In this document: piece after piece, positions 17,922-27,121 of the stretch
Numbering within the stretch: the first letter of the stretch is position 1
How the letters are laid out: each line of letters begins with the position of its first letter
Assembly (NCBI RefSeq): GCF_003711225.1
Contig: NZ_CP031030.1
Span: 1,116,001-1,180,000 of the forward strand
Direction: 5' to 3'
Source: Runella sp. SP2
Lineage (GTDB): Bacteria; Bacteroidota; Bacteroidia; Cytophagales; Spirosomataceae
DNA length: 64,000 nucleotides
The notes under the pieces: generated by a model
The model's input: the letters and a program-made list of their open reading frames with translations, nothing else
The model's database searches: none
Told to the model about the DNA's origin: nothing
Program-made: the position numbers and the translations under genes

Positions 17922-17957
17922 AAAAAACCCCGAAACATAATTGTCTTGGGGTTTTTT
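17922..17957. terminator. Bidirectional terminator between the epimerase gene and ettA
   Basis: Stem AAAAAACCCC / GGGGTTTTTT with a 16-base loop, A-rich on one side and T-rich on the other, between two convergent genes. Confidence 0.85.
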
Positions 17958-17967
17958 GTCGTTAGGG

Positions 17968-19638
17968 TTACGCCATCAACTTCTTGTACTTAATCCGTTT
18001 TGGTGTTACGTCCGTTCCTAAACGTTTGCGGCGGTTCTCTTCGTAATCGGAGAAGTTTCCTTCAAACCAATACACCTGAGAGTCGCCCTCAAAAGCCAAT
18101 ATGTGTGTACAAAGACGGTCTAAGAACCAACGGTCGTGGGAGATAATCACGGCGCAGCCCGCAAAGTTTTCGAGGGCTTCCTCCAAGGCGCGTAGGGTGT
18201 TGACGTCCAAATCGTTGGTAGGTTCATCGAGCAGCAATACGTTGCCTCCTTCTTTGAGCATCATCGCCAAGTGAACACGGTTACGTTCTCCACCCGACAA
18301 GTTGCCAATTTTCTTTTCCTGATCGCTTCCTGTAAAGTTAAAACGGCTCACGTAGGCGCGGGCATTGCTTTGTTTGCCACCGAGCAAAACCCAATCGTTG
18401 CCTTCCGAAACTTGTTGATACACAGTTTTGTTGGGGTCGAGTTGGTTGTGTTCTTGGTCGGCGTACGCAATTTGCACGGTTTCTCCGATGGTAATAGAGC
18501 CGCTGTCGGGTTTGGCTTGTTCCGTAATGAGTTTGAACAAAGTCGATTTACCCGCACCGTTGGGGCCAATGATACCCACAATACCCGCAGGAGGGAGCGA
18601 AAAGGTAAGGTTTTCAAACAAAAGCTTGTCGCCAAACGCTTTAGAGACACCTTCCATCTCAATCACTTTATTACCCAAACGCGGCCCAGACGGAATGAAA
18701 AGCTCCAATTTTTCTTCTTTTTGCTTCATGTCCTCATCCAAGAGCTTTTCGTAAGCCCCCAAACGAGCCTTCGACTTGGCTTGACGTGCCTTGGGTGCCA
18801 TGCGTACCCACTCCAATTCACGTTGAAGGGTTTTCTGACGCTTTGATTCTTGTTTTTCTTCTTTGGCCAAACGGTTTTGTTTTTGCTCCAACCACGAAGA
18901 ATAATTTCCCTTCCAAGGAATACCCTCACCACGGTCAAGTTCCAAAATCCAGCCAGCCACGTTATCCAAGAAATAACGGTCGTGCGTTACGGCAATGACC
19001 GTTCCTTCGTATTGGCGAAGGTGTTCTTCTAACCACAGTACCGACTCGGCATCTAAGTGGTTGGTAGGTTCGTCCAAAAGAAGCACGTCAGGTTTTTTCA
19101 ATAAAAGTCGGCAAAGTGCCACGCGGCGTTTTTCTCCACCCGACAAATTTGCAATGAGCGCATCCGACGGCGGGCAGCGGAGGGCGTCCATGGCACGTTC
19201 GAGTTTGCTGTCCAAATCCCAGGCGTCGAGGGCGTCAAGGCGCTCCTGAACTTCCCCTTGTCGTTCCAGCAATTTATCAAAATCGGCATCGGCGTCGCCA
19301 AAAGCTTCATTTATTTGATCAAACTCTTTCAATAAATCAACCACTTCCTGCGTTCCTTCTTGGACAACCTCAAGAACGGTCTTGGTGGGGTCAAATTGGG
19401 GTTCTTGTTCAAGTAAGCCCACCGAATATCCTGGTGAAAAAACAACTTCGCCAGTATATGCCTTGTCTATGCCTGCAATGATGCGTAAAAGAGTGGATTT
19501 TCCTGAGCCATTTAATCCTAAAACGCCTATCTTAGCACCATAGAAAAACGACAAATAAATGTTTTTGATGATTTGTCGGTTGGGAGGAATTACTTTACTT
19601 ACCCCCGACATCGAGAAAATAATAGTTTCGTTGCTCAT
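17968..19638 (-). CDS. ettA: Energy-dependent translational throttle protein EttA (ABC-F)
   Basis: Ribosome-associated ABC-F ATPase that binds the E site. Two nucleotide-binding domains are visible: GLNGSGKST, LSGGEKRRVALCRLL and LLLDEPTNHLD in the first; GPNGAGKST, LSGGERNRVHLAMML and LLLDEPTNDLD in the second. Between them is the P-site tRNA-interaction motif region (about residues 240-320, rich in Lys, Arg and Gln). The ATG at 19638 (MSNETIIFSM) gives 556 residues, the EttA length; the longer frame from 19692 is unlikely. Confidence 0.96.
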   Translation of the reverse strand: MSNETIIFSMSGVSKVIPPNRQIIKNIYLSFFYGAKIGVLGLNGSGKSTLLRIIAGIDKAYTGEVVFSPGYSVGLLEQEPQFDPTKTVLEVVQEGTQEVVDLLKEFDQINEAFGDADADFDKLLERQGEVQERLDALDAWDLDSKLERAMDALRCPPSDALIANLSGGEKRRVALCRLLLKKPDVLLLDEPTNHLDAESVLWLEEHLRQYEGTVIAVTHDRYFLDNVAGWILELDRGEGIPWKGNYSSWLEQKQNRLAKEEKQESKRQKTLQRELEWVRMAPKARQAKSKARLGAYEKLLDEDMKQKEEKLELFIPSGPRLGNKVIEMEGVSKAFGDKLLFENLTFSLPPAGIVGIIGPNGAGKSTLFKLITEQAKPDSGSITIGETVQIAYADQEHNQLDPNKTVYQQVSEGNDWVLLGGKQSNARAYVSRFNFTGSDQEKKIGNLSGGERNRVHLAMMLKEGGNVLLLDEPTNDLDVNTLRALEEALENFAGCAVIISHDRWFLDRLCTHILAFEGDSQVYWFEGNFSDYEENRRKRLGTDVTPKRIKYKKLMA

Positions 19639-19718
19639 TTTTCGTTTAATTTGTGGTGGCAAATATCGTAAATTGCCCACCAAAACCTTCAAAAGCAGAT
19701 AAATAAAGTAAACCAGTG

Positions 19719-20993
19719 ATGGAAAATGCCACCTTAATGGACGAATACGGCTATGTCTCAGACGGCAAGGTATTCTTAAAAGGGTATTTAGGGAACCCAG
19801 ACCGCCAAATTGGCGAAGTAAAACGCACCGAACAAGAAGCCATTGATTATTTTAAAAATCGCTTCAATATTGCTTCGAGTAAGGTGGAACAGTTAGAAAG
19901 TGACGTCGAAGAAGCCCAAAACAAAGGCTCTTACCTGACAAAATTGGTGCAGCTACGCAAAAAACTGCTCAGTTTTGACGGACTCGGTGATTTTGTCCCG
20001 CTCTTAGAACGGCTCGACAAATTGGAAGTGGTGCTTGAAGACTTGATTAAAGTCAACCAAGAAAAAAACCTGGAAATCAAGCGCGCTTTGTTGGATGAAA
20101 CGCGGGCTGTACAAGTCGAAAACGACGATTGGCAAGCAGCAACGGATATGTTGCAAGAAATTAAGTCGAAATGGATTCGTACTGGCCCTGTTGACAAAGA
20201 ATACCAAGAGGAAGTTGAAGGTACATTCCAGTTGCTGTTGGATACATTTTTCCAGCAACGCCGTGATTTCTTCTCGGAACTAAACCGAGTAATTGCTGAC
20301 CGTATTGAGCGCTATACGGAGCTTATTGCCAAGTCAGATTCGCTCATGCGTATGTATGATCTTGACGAAGCAAGCCGCATTTTGCGCCAAGTAAGGGCAG
20401 AATGGAAAGAAGTGGGAGAAATTCCAGTGAAGCGCTCGGCCAAATTGTACAAGCAATTTAAGCGCTCAAACCAACGGATTATGGACAAAATCAACCGTAT
20501 CCGTGGCATTGTGACGCAGCCGCAAGAACACCCAATGGTGACCAAGCAACGTGAAATGTGTCGCGAAGCGGAGCAACTCGCCCGTTCGAGTGACATCATT
20601 CAGGCGTCTGAGCGTGCAAAAGCGCTATTGAATCAATGGAAAGAAATACGCCTTCCACCCCGAGTGGGAGATAAAAATATTGCAGAGCGTTTCCGTTCGG
20701 CTTGCGATAAGATTTTTGAGTTGAGTTATTTGGCCCGAGTTATCTCACGTAAATATCCTGCGTTTGAAATTCGTACGCCACAAGACCAGCTTAACATCAA
20801 AATTCGTGAGATGGAATGGCTCATCAAGCGTGAGAAAGCAGATTTGGAGGTGACCATTGCCAATGCGCAAAATATGCCGCCTGATCCTGAAGCTGAACGC
20901 CAAGTGATGGGTAAAATCAACATTCAGCGCCGTAAAATCACGATGAAGGAGAAGATTTTAGAGGAATACAAAGTAGCGCTTACGCGAATCTAA
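19719..20993 (+). CDS. DUF349 domain-containing protein
   Basis: About 424 residues, highly charged and helical, with spaced Trp-containing DUF349 modules: WQAATDMLQEIKSKWIRTGPV, then RQVRAEWKEVGEIPVK and LLNQWKEIRLPPRVGD. A coiled-coil C-terminus follows. The frame begins with GTG ATG; the ATG at 19719 is chosen. Widely conserved in Bacteroidota, function not established; possibly nucleic-acid or ribosome associated (inference). Divergent from ettA across 80 bases. Confidence 0.88.
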   Translation: MENATLMDEYGYVSDGKVFLKGYLGNPDRQIGEVKRTEQEAIDYFKNRFNIASSKVEQLESDVEEAQNKGSYLTKLVQLRKKLLSFDGLGDFVPLLERLDKLEVVLEDLIKVNQEKNLEIKRALLDETRAVQVENDDWQAATDMLQEIKSKWIRTGPVDKEYQEEVEGTFQLLLDTFFQQRRDFFSELNRVIADRIERYTELIAKSDSLMRMYDLDEASRILRQVRAEWKEVGEIPVKRSAKLYKQFKRSNQRIMDKINRIRGIVTQPQEHPMVTKQREMCREAEQLARSSDIIQASERAKALLNQWKEIRLPPRVGDKNIAERFRSACDKIFELSYLARVISRKYPAFEIRTPQDQLNIKIREMEWLIKREKADLEVTIANAQNMPPDPEAERQVMGKINIQRRKITMKEKILEEYKVALTRI

Positions 20994-21022
20994 ATTTGGC
21001 CTTCTTTGGAAGCTATTTAAGC

Positions 21023-21056
21023 AAACATCCCGAAAGTTTTGAACTTTCGGGATGTT
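21023..21056. terminator. Terminator between the DUF349 and lipase genes
   Basis: Stem AAACATCCCGAAAGTT / AACTTTCGGGATGTTT with a 2-3 base loop, between two convergent genes; T and A runs on both sides allow bidirectional use. Confidence 0.85.
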
Positions 21057-21083
21057 TCATTTTAGACAGTTTATATGAAATCC

Positions 21084-22277
21084 TTACTGTATTGAAGAAA
21101 AGAATTGGTAGGAGCCAAGTAGGAAATCTTGAACCGCAGTAGCGTGGTTTTTACCTTTGAGGGTAATCAGTTCTACATTGGTTGCGCCTCTTGCTTTCAT
21201 GGCGTTGAAGGCGTTTTGTGAATTGAAGTAAAAGACCAAATCGTCGGCGTCACCGTGGTACAAACGCATGGGTGTTTTGGGCTTCCAATCATACACGTCG
21301 TTGTCTTTTACTGCATTGGTGAAGCCTGTATCCGTTCCGTCGGTGAGCCCTTTGACAAACGCATCGGTAAAAATGGTATTAAAGCTCACGTTGATATTGG
21401 CATTCTCTTTAGACGACTGAATCTGGGCTGCCCAAGGATCTTTGAAGTACTGAGTCGCGGGGCGATTGAGGCCATAAATACGGTCGTAGGTGAGTAAGGT
21501 CCACAAATAAAGTTGATTGTATCCGACTACTCCCGTGGTTTTATTGGTGGTAACGTACTTCATGAACGCTGTTTTATCGTACGCACCCGCCCCGCAGCTC
21601 GATGCTTTTAGGTTAAATTCGGTACTGGCTTCTTCTTCGATTTTCTTTTGAAGCGACATGGTTGCAAAACCACCTGCCGAATAGCCCGCAATGTACAGGC
21701 GTTCATCCCACTGAATTTTTTCTTGGTTAATAAACTCTTTCGATGCCCGAATCATGTCCAAACAGGCCGATGCCAAACTGGCACGGTGCTCGTAAGGATG
21801 CGGTACGGTGTTAGACGAACCATATCCAATGTAATCGGGGTAGGCAATTATGTATCCCAACGAAGCAAAAAGCGAGCCTGCTAAACTTGCCTCCGAATTG
21901 GCTGCAAAGTACGACGGCGCTTCTTGGTCGGAGCGAATGGTTCCGTGCTGTACACTGATAAGGGCCGAGGAGGTGGTTTTGGCAGCAGGATAAATCAATG
22001 CCCCAGAAGCCTGAATTTCGGTACCATCGGTGTTTTTTGTTTTATAAACGATTTTATACACTTTGATGCCGTATTGGAGAAACGGAGCAATTTGGGCAAA
22101 AGCAGGGTCGCCTGCCGCTATTCGCTGTACAAGCTGGTCTTTGGTAAATTCCCCAACGAGGGTGCTGCTTACTAAATACTGGTTGGAAGGCGTTGGGTCG
22201 CTGTTTTTGGAACATCCACTAACAATGACAACCAGTGCCAGCAACCAGAGGTAAAAAGAATGTTTGATGTGTTTCAT
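21084..22277 (-). CDS. Secreted alpha/beta-hydrolase lipoprotein (lipase/esterase-like)
   Basis: 397 residues with an SPII signal (LLALVVIVSGCSKN). Alpha/beta-hydrolase core: oxyanion region SVQHGT, nucleophile elbow GYSAGG, acid in YHGDADDLV and catalytic His in GKNHATAVQDF. The motif DYIGYGSS before the helical cap recalls secretory lipase or prolyl-oligopeptidase-like hydrolases. Specificity cannot be predicted. It is the third gene of a minus-strand group of exported proteins (79 bases after the DUF3748 gene). Confidence 0.85.
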   Translation of the reverse strand: MKHIKHSFYLWLLALVVIVSGCSKNSDPTPSNQYLVSSTLVGEFTKDQLVQRIAAGDPAFAQIAPFLQYGIKVYKIVYKTKNTDGTEIQASGALIYPAAKTTSSALISVQHGTIRSDQEAPSYFAANSEASLAGSLFASLGYIIAYPDYIGYGSSNTVPHPYEHRASLASACLDMIRASKEFINQEKIQWDERLYIAGYSAGGFATMSLQKKIEEEASTEFNLKASSCGAGAYDKTAFMKYVTTNKTTGVVGYNQLYLWTLLTYDRIYGLNRPATQYFKDPWAAQIQSSKENANINVSFNTIFTDAFVKGLTDGTDTGFTNAVKDNDVYDWKPKTPMRLYHGDADDLVFYFNSQNAFNAMKARGATNVELITLKGKNHATAVQDFLLGSYQFFSSIQ

Positions 22278-22356
22278 ACGAAGAGAATATCGTGTTTGGG
22301 TTCTATTTCTAAACGTACAAAATTAGAGAAAGTTGCCCGCCAATTTTGAAAATAAC

Positions 22357-23742
22357 CTATAATTTGTCGAGATGAACGATGAAAACTTGCTTGTTTTCTT
22401 GTTCTACCTGCGGTTTTTTTAACGCACGATTGAAGGCAATCTTTTTTCCATCGTGCGACCATACCAAATTGGATGGTGAAGGGGTCGTTGGGGGTGTCAG
22501 AATCCGCATGCGACTTTCAAAGGATTCATTTCCAAGTTTTACCAACACAATGCTTCCGTTCCAAACGTAGCAAAGGTGCTGCCCATCGGGATGCCATCTA
22601 AAATAGCCTTCAACATTGGATGGATGAAAGGTGAGTTGAGTGGGTGTACCGCCAAGTGGTGATAGGGTGAAAATTTGTTGCACACCTTTGTCGTCTTTAG
22701 CCAAAAACGCTAATAAACTACCATCACCCGACGAACGAACAACGCCCGTGCATCCTGGAAAAGCAGTGTCGGCGGTGTGGGTCAGGCGGCGTTGGCTTGT
22801 GCCTTTGGGCGGCATGGGCATCATGGTATCAGTACCTTCGAGTGGCCCCAATTCACCTGCTCGCGTAATGTCATCAGGAATGTCCACAACAAAAACTTCA
22901 TCAACGTCTTTGCCATTTTTATCTTTTACCTTTCCCACAAAAGCCCGTGCTATTTGGCGCTGGCCGTCGGGCTTTAGGTACCCATTTAGACCCACCCAAC
23001 TATCGCCAGCGGCGTGGCTGATTTCGTCCGAACCCGCTTGTGGGGTAGGCGTTACCTGAACGACTACCGCGCTAAACCATTCGCTCGATACATCTTCGCC
23101 GTTGGTTGTTTTAGAAACGGTTACTGAATGCCCGCGTTTCGACACGCCAATGGTGCGGAGGTTGTGTTTTTGTTGCGTTTTGTCCTCAAGTGCTTTTAGG
23201 ATGGCATCATTGTAGGTATAGCCTATCCAATTCCCGTCGCCGCTCCATTCGTGTCGGTGGGTGCCTCCGCGCAGTGCACCAGCTGTAAAGGGCGGCGTCA
23301 CGTCACGGGCATCCATGTAAATAGGAACATTGGGCGCTTGGTCTTTGATGATAATTCCCGTCCGTCGCCATTGTTGATAAGGATTGGCGGCGGTCACACT
23401 CACCAGGCCATGAATAAACACCACGGATGCTTCGGTGTGGGCATAACTCACCGCCCCCGCGCCAGGGCCCCATGCCGCGTTGTTGGGCAGGGCGTATAGT
23501 ACTTTTTTCTCTCCCGTTTGGGTATGAACTTTTTCAATTTTGGCCGAAGCTGCAATTCCACCGTCGTCGGTGCGGGTGTCATAGACCAACCACTGGTCAT
23601 CGGGTGAAAAATTGTCGTTGTTGTCCAAATCGTGGTGGTACGAAAGGTCGTTGGTTAATTGCGTTTCTTTTAAATACTGGTTACTGTTGCAAGAAGTCAT
23701 GGCAAGGGTTGTTAAGAATAAAACTGTTTTTGGAAGACGCAT
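22357..23742 (-). CDS. DUF3748 (YidR-like) beta-propeller lipoprotein
   Basis: About 461 residues with a lipoprotein signal (VLFLTTLAMTSCNSN). TolB/PD40-type propeller repeats are visible: NFSPDDQWLVYDTRTDDGG, RHEWSGDGNWIGYTYND, FRWHPDGQHLCYVWNG and LVWSHDGKKIAFNRA. The order matches DUF3748/YidR, whose function is unknown. The ATG at 23742 (MRLPKTVLF) is used; the frame upstream to 23820 runs into the preceding gene. It follows the larger propeller gene by 32 bases. Confidence 0.85.
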   Translation of the reverse strand: MRLPKTVLFLTTLAMTSCNSNQYLKETQLTNDLSYHHDLDNNDNFSPDDQWLVYDTRTDDGGIAASAKIEKVHTQTGEKKVLYALPNNAAWGPGAGAVSYAHTEASVVFIHGLVSVTAANPYQQWRRTGIIIKDQAPNVPIYMDARDVTPPFTAGALRGGTHRHEWSGDGNWIGYTYNDAILKALEDKTQQKHNLRTIGVSKRGHSVTVSKTTNGEDVSSEWFSAVVVQVTPTPQAGSDEISHAAGDSWVGLNGYLKPDGQRQIARAFVGKVKDKNGKDVDEVFVVDIPDDITRAGELGPLEGTDTMMPMPPKGTSQRRLTHTADTAFPGCTGVVRSSGDGSLLAFLAKDDKGVQQIFTLSPLGGTPTQLTFHPSNVEGYFRWHPDGQHLCYVWNGSIVLVKLGNESFESRMRILTPPTTPSPSNLVWSHDGKKIAFNRALKKPQVEQENKQVFIVHLDKL

Positions 23743-23774
23743 ATAAATTGGCTCATTATTAGGTACGACAAAAA

Positions 23775-26006
23775 TTAACGAGTTGGAGCGCTGATGACGC
23801 CCAAATAGCGCCCCATCCAATAAGGTAATAAAAAGGAATCGCCCGCGCTTAACTCACTTTGGCCGTTGGTGAGGCGGTCGAGCTTGAAAAGATTGCGGTT
23901 GTGTTTCAATTCTGGACGCTCGTCGGGCGGGAGAACGTGCGTGATGGTTTGTCCACGAAAATTGGCAGGAATGGGTTCGATGTCTTTTCTGTGACTATTC
24001 ATAACTTGCCATTCGACCATGTCAAGCGGAAATTCTTTTAAATACCAAATCGTTTCTTTTTGGTCAAATTGCTGCGCGCCTGTCATGGCATAACACAAAT
24101 TCCACAAGCCATTTTTCTCTGGACGTTCAAAATTCCAATGCTCTTTGATGGCGTGAAGGTATTGTTTTTTTAGCTCAGGGGTAAACGCGTACGGATACAA
24201 ACACCAATACGCCAAAAAGTACATTTCGTCGTCGGAGTGATTCCACTCTTCTGAGAGCTCAGCGGCAAGTTTTCCTTGGTTTTCATCAACGCGCCCAATC
24301 TCAGCCATCGGGCGCATCAGGTTTTCCAAATAGCCGTGTTTTTGCATCAACTCGTACGCCTTTTGTTTGTAAATCTCTTTTTTGGTAAAATGATAAGCCG
24401 TTTGTAAAAAGCCGATGATGTTGGAAGCATACAATTTGCGGTCACCAACTGTTTTGGAAAAGCCATTGACATACGCAGGATTCCACTTTCCCCAAAGGGT
24501 GGGTTTGCCGTCAAAATCAATCAAATACCAATCATTTTCGATGATGTAGGTCATTAGTTCATCCATCAAAGTAATGGCTTTTTGTTTGACTTCACCGTCT
24601 AGGTTTTGTGCCAAAAGCGTCAAAGCAAACATTTGTCCCACGGTTTGGTCGCTACTAGTAGTACCGCGCCAATCCCACACGCTGTCTTTGGCCTGCACCC
24701 AGCCGTTGGTCATGCCACCATCCCACGGAATGGCCTTAAATTTATGGTGTCCGTGCCGTTCAAAACCTCGAGCAAAGTACCCTTTCATGTTGGTAATACT
24801 AAAGAGCCGTTGCATGGCTTCAAACGATTCGAGGCAGTTGTCAAGGGCTACTTTTTCTGCCGTTACTTTGTATCGAAACAATTGGCTAACGAGGTACATC
24901 GACGTCCAGAGGTTGTCGCTATCGCGCTGTCCCATTTCAAAGGTGGACAAATCGCCATTTTTTAAGGTAGAAACGTCGCAGTTGAAACCATAACGAATGT
25001 GGCGTTGGCGCACTTGTTTCTCATAGACCATTGCTTTGTCGTGGAGGGTCATTTTGTCAAAATGAATTTCGCCCACGCCTTTGTCGGTAAGTAGTTGAAC
25101 GGTTTGGTTAGGGCCTGCTGCAATGCTCACCACCCGATTGCTAGGAATCCAACGTTCGCCATAATAATAGTTAAAGCCACCTTCGGGCCGACGCATAAAG
25201 GCCCCCGTGGTAGAGCCCAGCCATAGTTTGTCGTTGATGTACGCCATGGCGGTCAGCTGTGGGCAAGGTAGTTTTTCTTGAAGCGCAGTGGCCTTGAAAG
25301 TAACGGCCGAAACGGCAAAATAGCCGTTTGAAGTACCTACAAACAGGGAGTCTTTGGCCAAGGCAAAACAGCTCAGATTATTGCCCTGAAATTCGGTTTT
25401 AACCTCTTTTGTAGCCAATGAATAGGAAATAATCTGCTGCGAAGTAAGCATCAAAAAACGGTTTCGAGGAGCATCAAACACCATCTCCAAAATAGGCTGC
25501 TTAGGCGCTGGTTTTGTGTCCACAAGGGCATTGTTTTGGAGCAATGTAAGCCGTTGAGCATCGGAAATCAAAAACGTAAAGTTGGGCGACGACGCCAGCT
25601 TTTGGGCCGAGCCAAGCGAATGTGGCGCATATACTTTTCCTGCCCACGCATTGCTAAGCACCGCACGGTCGTCCAGAAAAACCAGTTGACCTTGAAGAAG
25701 TGCCATATCTGCTATTTTTCGACTGGCCATCGGAACGTACGAGCGGTCTGGGCGAAGTTGGCCTGGGTACTGGAATTGTCCCCCGTGGGGCTGCATGAGT
25801 CCTGCTGAAGTCAAAATTCGCACCCGCCCGTCTTTGTCGGTAAGGATTTTACGAAGCTGCACCGAACTGTCTTGAACATAGTATTTGATGCTATAATCTT
25901 GGAGGTATGGCTGGTCGGTGTAGGCCGTTGGGCGCAGTTTTTGAGATAGCGAAGGTAATGCTGCCCAAAAGGTTAGTAACAATGCAAGTGTGGAAGTGAA
26001 ACGCAT
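23775..26006 (-). CDS. Exported two-domain protein: propeller-like N-terminus plus six-hairpin-glycosidase-like C-terminus
   Basis: 743 residues with a signal peptide (LALLLTFWAALPSLSQ). Residues about 30-310 show short repeated strands reminiscent of a regulator-type beta-propeller (DKDGRVRILTSAGL, LFVGTSNGYFAVSA, LWLGSTTGAFMRR). Residues about 330-640 are helical with spaced aromatic and acidic pairs (RDSDNLWTSMYLVSQLF, WDWRGTTSSDQTVGQMF, EWNHSDDEMYFLAYW), as in alpha/alpha six-barrel enzymes. I do not recognise a named family. A role in glycan sensing or cleavage is only a guess. First gene of the three-gene group ending with the lipase. Confidence 0.7.
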   Translation of the reverse strand: MRFTSTLALLLTFWAALPSLSQKLRPTAYTDQPYLQDYSIKYYVQDSSVQLRKILTDKDGRVRILTSAGLMQPHGGQFQYPGQLRPDRSYVPMASRKIADMALLQGQLVFLDDRAVLSNAWAGKVYAPHSLGSAQKLASSPNFTFLISDAQRLTLLQNNALVDTKPAPKQPILEMVFDAPRNRFLMLTSQQIISYSLATKEVKTEFQGNNLSCFALAKDSLFVGTSNGYFAVSAVTFKATALQEKLPCPQLTAMAYINDKLWLGSTTGAFMRRPEGGFNYYYGERWIPSNRVVSIAAGPNQTVQLLTDKGVGEIHFDKMTLHDKAMVYEKQVRQRHIRYGFNCDVSTLKNGDLSTFEMGQRDSDNLWTSMYLVSQLFRYKVTAEKVALDNCLESFEAMQRLFSITNMKGYFARGFERHGHHKFKAIPWDGGMTNGWVQAKDSVWDWRGTTSSDQTVGQMFALTLLAQNLDGEVKQKAITLMDELMTYIIENDWYLIDFDGKPTLWGKWNPAYVNGFSKTVGDRKLYASNIIGFLQTAYHFTKKEIYKQKAYELMQKHGYLENLMRPMAEIGRVDENQGKLAAELSEEWNHSDDEMYFLAYWCLYPYAFTPELKKQYLHAIKEHWNFERPEKNGLWNLCYAMTGAQQFDQKETIWYLKEFPLDMVEWQVMNSHRKDIEPIPANFRGQTITHVLPPDERPELKHNRNLFKLDRLTNGQSELSAGDSFLLPYWMGRYLGVISAPTR

Positions 26007-26501
26007 AGTTGGCTTATCAGAAAAATAAATATCTATAGTACGACGGATGTTGAAGGGAAGGCTATTTCACTGCTAAAAGGATATTTTGGTATGATAAAAT
26101 TTTATACCATAAGCTAATGTCCGAATTGTATATATTGTTTGATAAATAGCCATAACTCTGAAAAAAAAACGCTTGATAAATAATTTGGGGGAATTTATTT
26201 AACGGTTTGGAAGTGCCAAAAAATAGTGCATAATTGCGCCCGTCAGTTCGTTGTTTATTAGCTGTTTAGAAGGAAAAAAGCTAGTTTTTTGACATTTGAG
26301 AACTTTAATTTTTGGCCTTGAGAAAGCAAAAAAACAACAGATTTTGTACAAAGAAAAAGGATGTTTGTATGCTTAAAAAGGCATTTTATTTACTTTTTCG
26401 TTTCGTATCTATTTTGCTATTGGATATTTGTTTCTTTTGGGCTAATTTTATAAAACCATCAGTTGAAGATTGATAATAAAGTATAATTTTGAAATGTCGT
26501 T
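26007..26501. other. 495-base AT-rich divergent intergenic region
   Basis: No gene or RNA recognised. It contains a near-palindrome at 26088-26108 (GGTAT, GA, TAAAATTTTATACC), about 80 bases upstream of the minus-strand propeller gene and a possible operator, and the promoter of the AraC gene at its right end. Confidence 0.5.
26463..26491 (+). promoter_or_regulatory. Bacteroidota-type promoter of the AraC gene
   Basis: TTG at 26463-26465, an 18-base spacer, then TAATTTTG at 26484-26491: a good match to the phylum's -33/-7 consensus. The ATG is only 10 bases after the -7 box, so the leader should be very short or absent. Confidence 0.6.
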
Positions 26502-27059
26502 ATGAATGCCATCCCGCCAAACCTAACTGGAGAAACCCTTGTCATCGAAATTGATAAGGCCAATGTTGCTGAATGTATGGAGTTCCTTATCAAAGCACAC
26601 ATCCCTTTTAAAGTAGAATACAAAGGAACTAGCGCTACTGAGTCTCCCTTGGAGATTGCCTCGTTAATGAGTGATGCCGACCCTGCTTTAACCCCTAGAA
26701 AAAAAGAAAAGCGCCTGAAAGAAGCGCAACTGGTAGAAAACATTTACCGACAGTACATTTCTGATACCGACTTTAGCACTTCCGCCAACATCAAGGACAT
26801 TGTCAAAGAGTACAGTATCAGTTTGTTAAACTTTCAACAAATCTTTAAAACCGTTTATGGCAAGTCTTTTTACCAATTGTACATTGATAAAAAAATGGAC
26901 TATGCGGCCGATTTGCTCCGAAAAGGGCATAAAGCAAAAGAAATTGCCAAAATGATTGGTTACGGTGACAAATCGAGCATTAAGTTTAACAAGATGTTTC
27001 AGAAGCACTTTGGACTGACGCCCAAAAAGTTTCAGATGGAAGCAAGGGCCGCTTCCTAA
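26502..27059 (+). CDS. AraC-family helix-turn-helix protein
   Basis: 185 residues. The C-terminal 100 residues form an AraC/XylS HTH_18 domain: SINLLNFQQIF-like first helices, then MDYAADLLRKGHKAKEIAKMIGYGDKSSIKF and the terminal KHFGLTPKKFQ. The short N-terminal part (about 80 residues) has no recognised ligand domain. Probably regulates nearby exported-protein genes; targets unknown. Start supported by the adjacent promoter. Confidence 0.88.
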   Translation: MNAIPPNLTGETLVIEIDKANVAECMEFLIKAHIPFKVEYKGTSATESPLEIASLMSDADPALTPRKKEKRLKEAQLVENIYRQYISDTDFSTSANIKDIVKEYSISLLNFQQIFKTVYGKSFYQLYIDKKMDYAADLLRKGHKAKEIAKMIGYGDKSSIKFNKMFQKHFGLTPKKFQMEARAAS

Positions 27060-27121
27060 GATTGGGGCTTGAATCCAACCCAAGGGGCTTGATTTGCGTC
27101 ATGGTTGAAAGAAACTTTCCC

